Source of the DNA: Lachnospiraceae bacterium UBA938
GTDB taxonomy: Bacteria; Bacillota; Clostridia; Lachnospirales; Lachnospiraceae
Reading direction: 5' to 3'
DNA: 16,629 nucleotides
Assembly: GCA_002293475.1 (NCBI GenBank)
Contig: DBDG01000024.1
Coordinates: 1-16,629, forward strand
Shown here: in pieces, positions 13,747 through 16,629 of the stretch
Layout of the letters: the number at the start of each line of letters is the position of its first letter
How positions within the stretch are numbered: the stretch's first letter is position 1
Position numbers and translations under genes: made by a program
Notes under the pieces: model-generated
Told to the model about the DNA's origin: nothing
The model's database searches: none
Seen by the model: only the letters and a program-made list of their open reading frames with translations

Positions 13747-15387
13747 ATGGATATTTTTTCAAAGCAAATAACAGATCGCGAGGAAAAACACTGCGGCTGT
13801 GGAGAACGTGGAAGCCACGGAGCATATACCGGCAACGGATATGAGGACTATAGAGGTTATGGTGATCTTAACGATTACGGCAGCCAAGCCGAGTGCAGAA
13901 GCTGTGCTATTTTTAACGGTCTGAATGAAAGCAGAAGCTCCTGCGGCTGTGGAAGCAGCAATTCCCACAACGAAAGCCGAGTCTTTGAAGCGAACCGAGG
14001 CTGCGGCAGCTGTTCCGGTGAAACGAGCCGAGGCAGCAGCTGTTCCTGCACAACGAACCGAGGCTGCGGCAGTTGTTCCGGCGAAACAAGTCGAAATAGC
14101 GGCAGCTGTTCCTGCGAAACAAGTCGAAATAGCGGCAGCTGTTCCGGCGGATCCAGCCCGAGCTACAGTAGCTGTTACGGCGGATCCAGTCCGAGCTACA
14201 GTAGCTGTTCCGGTGATACGAGTCCATGCTACAGCAGCTGTTCCAGCGATACGAGCCCAAGCTGCGGCGGCAATACCTATGAAGAAAGCGGATGCTGTGA
14301 TACCTATAAAGAAAGCAGAAGCTGTGGAAGCTGCAGTACCTATGGCAATGATAACTATAGCAGCTGTAATCCTTGTGCTGAGTATAAATCCTGCGACAGC
14401 GGCAGCGGTGACAGCTGTGGATGCACGAGCCAGGACTGCGGTGTCTACGTACACTGCGACAGCTGTGGCTATTATGAACCTAAGGGATGTGACAGTTACG
14501 GCAGCAGAAACGAAAGTAGCTACAATGATGTGAGGAGTGCCTATGACGACTGCGGCTGTGGCTGCCAGAGCGAGTCCCAGTCACGCGGCTGCGGTTGCCA
14601 GAGCGAGTCTCAGTCACGCGGCTGCGGCTGCCAGAGCGAGTCCCAGTCACGCGGCTGCGGCTGCCAGAGCGAGTCTCAGTCACGCGGCTGCGGCTGCCAG
14701 AGCGAGTCCCAGTCATGCGGCTGTGGCTGCCAGAGCGAGCCCCAATCATGCGGCTGCGGCAGCTATGACGGTTGCAGTGAAAAAAACTGCTGCTGCAATA
14801 TCTGCAGCGCACCGCGAGGCTGTTGTGACTGCAGCAGTTTCAGCCGGACGAAAGGCCGTGGTGACAGCCGGAAGAGCAGTTCCGATGAATTCGGCCTCGG
14901 CTTTGACAGTTTCGCAGGATTCAGCCCCAATCTCGGCATCAAGTGCTATCAGAAGAAACCTAAGAAATGCCGGAAGCGCGGAAAAATATGTTGCCGCTGT
15001 AAGACTGACATGACCCAGAAGGGTATCTGCAGCATCAAGAAAGGTCTCGAATTAAGTCAGAAAGGTTACAAGGAAATCTGCAGTAACAGTTTTTATGAAG
15101 GCGAGCAGTCGATCTGCGCCGCAATTGATGTAATCCGATGCGGTTTAATCGACTTCAACAAAGGACTGGCGGATGTAAAGCCCTGCCTTAGCTGTGACGG
15201 ATGGAAAACCCTTTATATGGGAGTCTGCCATATCGATGCCGGTTTGAAAGAACTCTGCAAAGGCAATAAAGAACTGAGCAAACACTGCTATGATAAATGC
15301 TCTACTGAGGAGATTAAGAAAGGGATCTGCAGTCTCGAGGAAGGTCTGAAAAAATTCACCAAAGCATTGATTAATATCTTATATTAA
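13747..15387 (+). CDS. Cys/Ser/Gly-rich repeat protein, candidate spore-coat component
   Basis: I do not recognise this 546-residue protein by family. Residues 1 to about 375 are dominated by Cys, Ser and Gly, with imperfect CSGETSR/SPSYSSC repeats (about 84-178) and six 11-residue units GCGCQSESQSR (270-335). Then follow CCCNICSAPRGCCDCS, a basic segment (KCYQKKPKKCRKRGK) and a distinct domain of about 128 residues (419-546). That domain has four repeats whose Gly-Leu pairs lie 33-34 residues apart (GL at 433, 466, 499, 533), each with nearby Cys and Lys-Gly. There is no signal peptide or membrane helix. The start is supported by GGAGA before ATG 13747. The Cys content and sigma-K-like promoter suggest a late spore-coat protein cross-linked by disulfides. 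This is inference. Confidence 0.85.
   Translation: MDIFSKQITDREEKHCGCGERGSHGAYTGNGYEDYRGYGDLNDYGSQAECRSCAIFNGLNESRSSCGCGSSNSHNESRVFEANRGCGSCSGETSRGSSCSCTTNRGCGSCSGETSRNSGSCSCETSRNSGSCSGGSSPSYSSCYGGSSPSYSSCSGDTSPCYSSCSSDTSPSCGGNTYEESGCCDTYKESRSCGSCSTYGNDNYSSCNPCAEYKSCDSGSGDSCGCTSQDCGVYVHCDSCGYYEPKGCDSYGSRNESSYNDVRSAYDDCGCGCQSESQSRGCGCQSESQSRGCGCQSESQSRGCGCQSESQSRGCGCQSESQSCGCGCQSEPQSCGCGSYDGCSEKNCCCNICSAPRGCCDCSSFSRTKGRGDSRKSSSDEFGLGFDSFAGFSPNLGIKCYQKKPKKCRKRGKICCRCKTDMTQKGICSIKKGLELSQKGYKEICSNSFYEGEQSICAAIDVIRCGLIDFNKGLADVKPCLSCDGWKTLYMGVCHIDAGLKELCKGNKELSKHCYDKCSTEEIKKGICSLEEGLKKFTKALINILY
13996..14277 (+). repeat. imperfect Cys/Ser-rich coding repeats
   Basis: This stretch of the Cys-rich gene is built from degenerate units of about 10-14 codons, reading RGCGSCSGETS, RNSGSCSCETS, then PSYSSCYGGSS, PSYSSCSGDTS and PCYSSCSSDTS. 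At DNA level the word CAGCTGTTCC recurs. Because the repeats avoid stops in several frames, long Ala-rich spurious frames appear on both strands here. Divergence between copies suggests older duplication than in the 33-bp array downstream. Confidence 0.7.
14554..14751 (+). repeat. six tandem 33-bp coding repeats (GCGCQSESQSR)
   Basis: Six in-frame copies of a 33-bp unit start at 14554, 14587, 14620, 14653, 14686 and 14719. Copies 1-4 encode the same 11 residues with only synonymous changes (for example TCC/TCT). Copies 5 and 6 end in Cys instead of Arg, and copy 6 has Pro for the second Ser. Near-identity suggests recent expansion and possible copy-number variation between strains. Confidence 0.95.
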
Positions 15388-15490
15388 TCTGTCTGTGCAC
15401 CCTGTTTCCCCCCTAATGCTTTTTGTCCGAAAGGTTTATTTATATTCTGCTTCATGCGATTCTGCACCGTGCAGATTATACGCTACGCAG

Positions 15491-15534
15491 AAAAACGATA
15501 TCCCGCATGCCGGTATAACGGTGTGCGGGATATC
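15491..15534 (-). terminator. strong hairpin terminator between convergent genes
   Basis: GATATCCCGCATGCCG (15497-15512) pairs with CGGTGTGCGGGATATC (15519-15534) as a 16-bp stem with two G-U pairs and a 6-base loop. On the minus strand the stem is followed by a run of five T (complement of 15491-15495), so it fits an intrinsic terminator for the minus-strand gene ending at 15584. The + strand side is less T-rich (TTGCCGATCTTTCT), so it may act weakly for the Cys-rich gene. A small hairpin (TCTGCA-CCG-TGCAGA, 15461-15475) also lies in this 196-base gap. Confidence 0.75.
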
Positions 15535-15583
15535 TTGCCGATCTTTCTGATAACACATGGTCATAAAAGCGGCATGGCAGACG

Positions 15584-16621
15584 CTATTTAGATTCTAATA
15601 CACTCAGGCTGAATTGTGTCACCGCCCCATCTAGAACGGGATGTATCTCCTCTATCTTCATGTATTCTGCATAATTCCAATCGATAGCCACGGTTTCTAG
15701 GTAACCATTGATGGCATCGGTGATCCAATTGTTAATCCTATTCTTTAATAGTGCATACAGCAGTGCCAGCGGGATCAAATATATTTTAATATTCAAGCCG
15801 GTTGCCTTGCTGGTGATCTTCACTTGCTGAAAATCTTTGATCTCTTCGTCCTGAGCGATGTGAAAGGTCGGTTTGGCCGTAACAGTAAGAGAGAAGTCAC
15901 AGTGTGGCATGACTTTCCCACAAAGTATCAGTATGGCATCAAACTGAAGTTTTATGCCTTCCGGTGTCAGATTCGCTTGACCCTTAGTGAACCGCAAGCC
16001 AACGGGAATACCCAATAATTTATCTATTTCCTTACAATCCAGCGGTTTTGCCAGTAATAAGCTTTGCTGTACCAAAGCCAGATATTCCTTCTTGAATATC
16101 GTATCCCGATCCAGCAGATCCATGATCGGGCCAAAGAGTAGATTGGCACTGATTTCCAGTTGTTCAATGGACGCTTGCCGTACATTGGACGCTTGCCGTA
16201 CATTGGACGCTTGCCGTACATTGGACGCTTGCCGTACATTGGACGCTTGCTGCTGCTCCTCCGTCATTACCGCCTCCGGTCCCGAAGTGGCAATCAGATG
16301 GATTTTTTTCATGTCGTCACTGGCAGCCAGGCGGAAGGTGATCGGCAGAAATTTTTCGTCAATATCGAAGTCAAATGTGGCGAGCTTCCAGTTATGGTAG
16401 CGATCGGTCTCGTTCAAGCAATAGGTGAGCAGGCGGCCTAAATCGACATAATGAGGTAAGGTATGCTCTATTGTCGTAACAGCATGGACCCAATTCCCGG
16501 AAGATAGCAGCACCATGGCATATTTTCCTGGGCTGCCGTCATCGTTTTTCTGAATCTGTAGCTTGAGATTATGCCAATGAGGTTCTATTAACAGTGCTTC
16601 ATTATTCAGGTCATAAAACAT
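15584..16621 (-). CDS. unrecognised protein with QASNVR hexapeptide repeats
   Basis: I do not recognise this 345-residue protein. The N-terminal part (1 to about 120) looks like a mixed alpha/beta domain (FYDLNNEALLIEPHWHNLKL onward). Residues about 125-153 are an insert of four QASNVR copies plus a degenerate QASIEQ. The C-terminal part (about 155-345) begins with helices and then shows alternating-strand segments (NLTPEGIKLQFDAILIL, CDFSLTVTAKPTFHI) and one hydrophobic stretch (IYLIPLALLYALL). The alternating pattern could suit a lipid- or ligand-binding beta structure, but this is a weak guess. There is no signal peptide. The start lies eight bases from the window edge, so the gene may begin further upstream. 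It is convergent with the Cys-rich gene. Confidence 0.75.
   Translation of the reverse strand: MFYDLNNEALLIEPHWHNLKLQIQKNDDGSPGKYAMVLLSSGNWVHAVTTIEHTLPHYVDLGRLLTYCLNETDRYHNWKLATFDFDIDEKFLPITFRLAASDDMKKIHLIATSGPEAVMTEEQQQASNVRQASNVRQASNVRQASNVRQASIEQLEISANLLFGPIMDLLDRDTIFKKEYLALVQQSLLLAKPLDCKEIDKLLGIPVGLRFTKGQANLTPEGIKLQFDAILILCGKVMPHCDFSLTVTAKPTFHIAQDEEIKDFQQVKITSKATGLNIKIYLIPLALLYALLKNRINNWITDAINGYLETVAIDWNYAEYMKIEEIHPVLDGAVTQFSLSVLESK
16169..16250 (-). repeat. four perfect tandem 18-bp repeats inside a coding region
   Basis: The 18-bp unit GGACGCTTGCCGTACATT (written on the + strand) occurs in perfect copies at 16169, 16187, 16205 and 16223, followed by a partial copy at 16241-16250. On the minus strand each encodes the hexapeptide QASNVR, so copy number can change without a frameshift. 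Complete identity of the copies points to recent slippage expansion. Confidence 0.97.
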
Positions 16622-16629
16622 ATCATTAT

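Noticed and set aside
13759..14454. 231-residue open frame on the minus strand
   Set aside because: It is also a product of repeats that avoid stop codons in several frames. Its composition is almost only Ala, Thr, Ile and Val, with no start signal or recognisable motif.
13925..14533. 202-residue Ala-rich open frame on the + strand overlapping the Cys-rich gene
   Set aside because: Its regular AAAVPAKQVE-type pattern is the out-of-frame reading of the Cys/Ser repeats. It has no ribosome-binding site, and the frame of the Cys-rich gene alone continues into a non-repetitive, structured C-terminal domain.
14554..14751. Regular 33-bp repeats as a CRISPR array
   Set aside because: The units are directly tandem with no spacers, are in frame with the coding sequence and encode a repeated peptide.
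16169..16250. 18-bp repeats as a plasmid iteron or binding-site array
   Set aside because: They lie inside a long open frame, keep its phase, and have no AT-rich region or replication gene nearby.

Overview
The window looks like chromosome of an endospore-forming Bacillota. Clues are the FMN-type enoyl-ACP reductase FabK, a FabT-type MarR regulator, a fused AccD-AccA carboxyltransferase, a RACE-type ferredoxin/ASKHA activator and a promoter that fits a mother-cell (sigma-K-like) sigma factor. A clostridial or Negativicutes lineage is my best guess. That is inference from gene content, not a species call.

Region 1 (about 150-9306) is a type II fatty-acid synthesis operon on the + strand: fabH, fabK, fabD, fabG, fabF, accB, accC, accDA and last a fabT-like repressor gene. 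Genes overlap or lie within about 75 bases of each other. A strong promoter precedes fabH, and a perfect TTTGA-AAA-TCAAA palindrome sits on its -10 element, so the repressor encoded at the far end probably controls the whole operon, itself included. AccB, AccC and AccDA make malonyl-CoA, FabD loads it on ACP, FabH starts the chain, and FabF, FabG and FabK elongate and reduce it. Genes for acyl carrier protein (acpP) and the dehydratase (fabZ) are absent from the cluster.

Region 2 (about 9300-10040) is a genomic scar. The C-terminal part of a GH130 glycoside phosphorylase gene is joined directly to the 3' end of fabT. It abuts, in the opposite direction, a small remnant resembling the C-terminal part of a phage DUF2800 protein.

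Region 3 (10041-13582) holds a minus-strand RACE-like protein with a [2Fe-2S] domain and an ASKHA (DUF4445) domain but no middle domain. Divergent from it are an RpoD-like sigma factor with an unusual Pro/Glu-rich N-terminus, then a GNAT acetyltransferase preceded by a 14-bp palindrome and 15-bp direct repeats.

Region 4 (13583-16629) is the least familiar part. It contains a 546-residue Cys/Ser/Gly-rich repeat protein with a distinct C-terminal domain made of four repeats of 33-34 residues, behind a sigma-K-like promoter, so it is a candidate spore-coat protein. Convergent with it is an unrecognised minus-strand protein carrying a tandem hexapeptide (QASNVR) encoded by perfect 18-bp repeats. 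A strong hairpin terminator separates the two.
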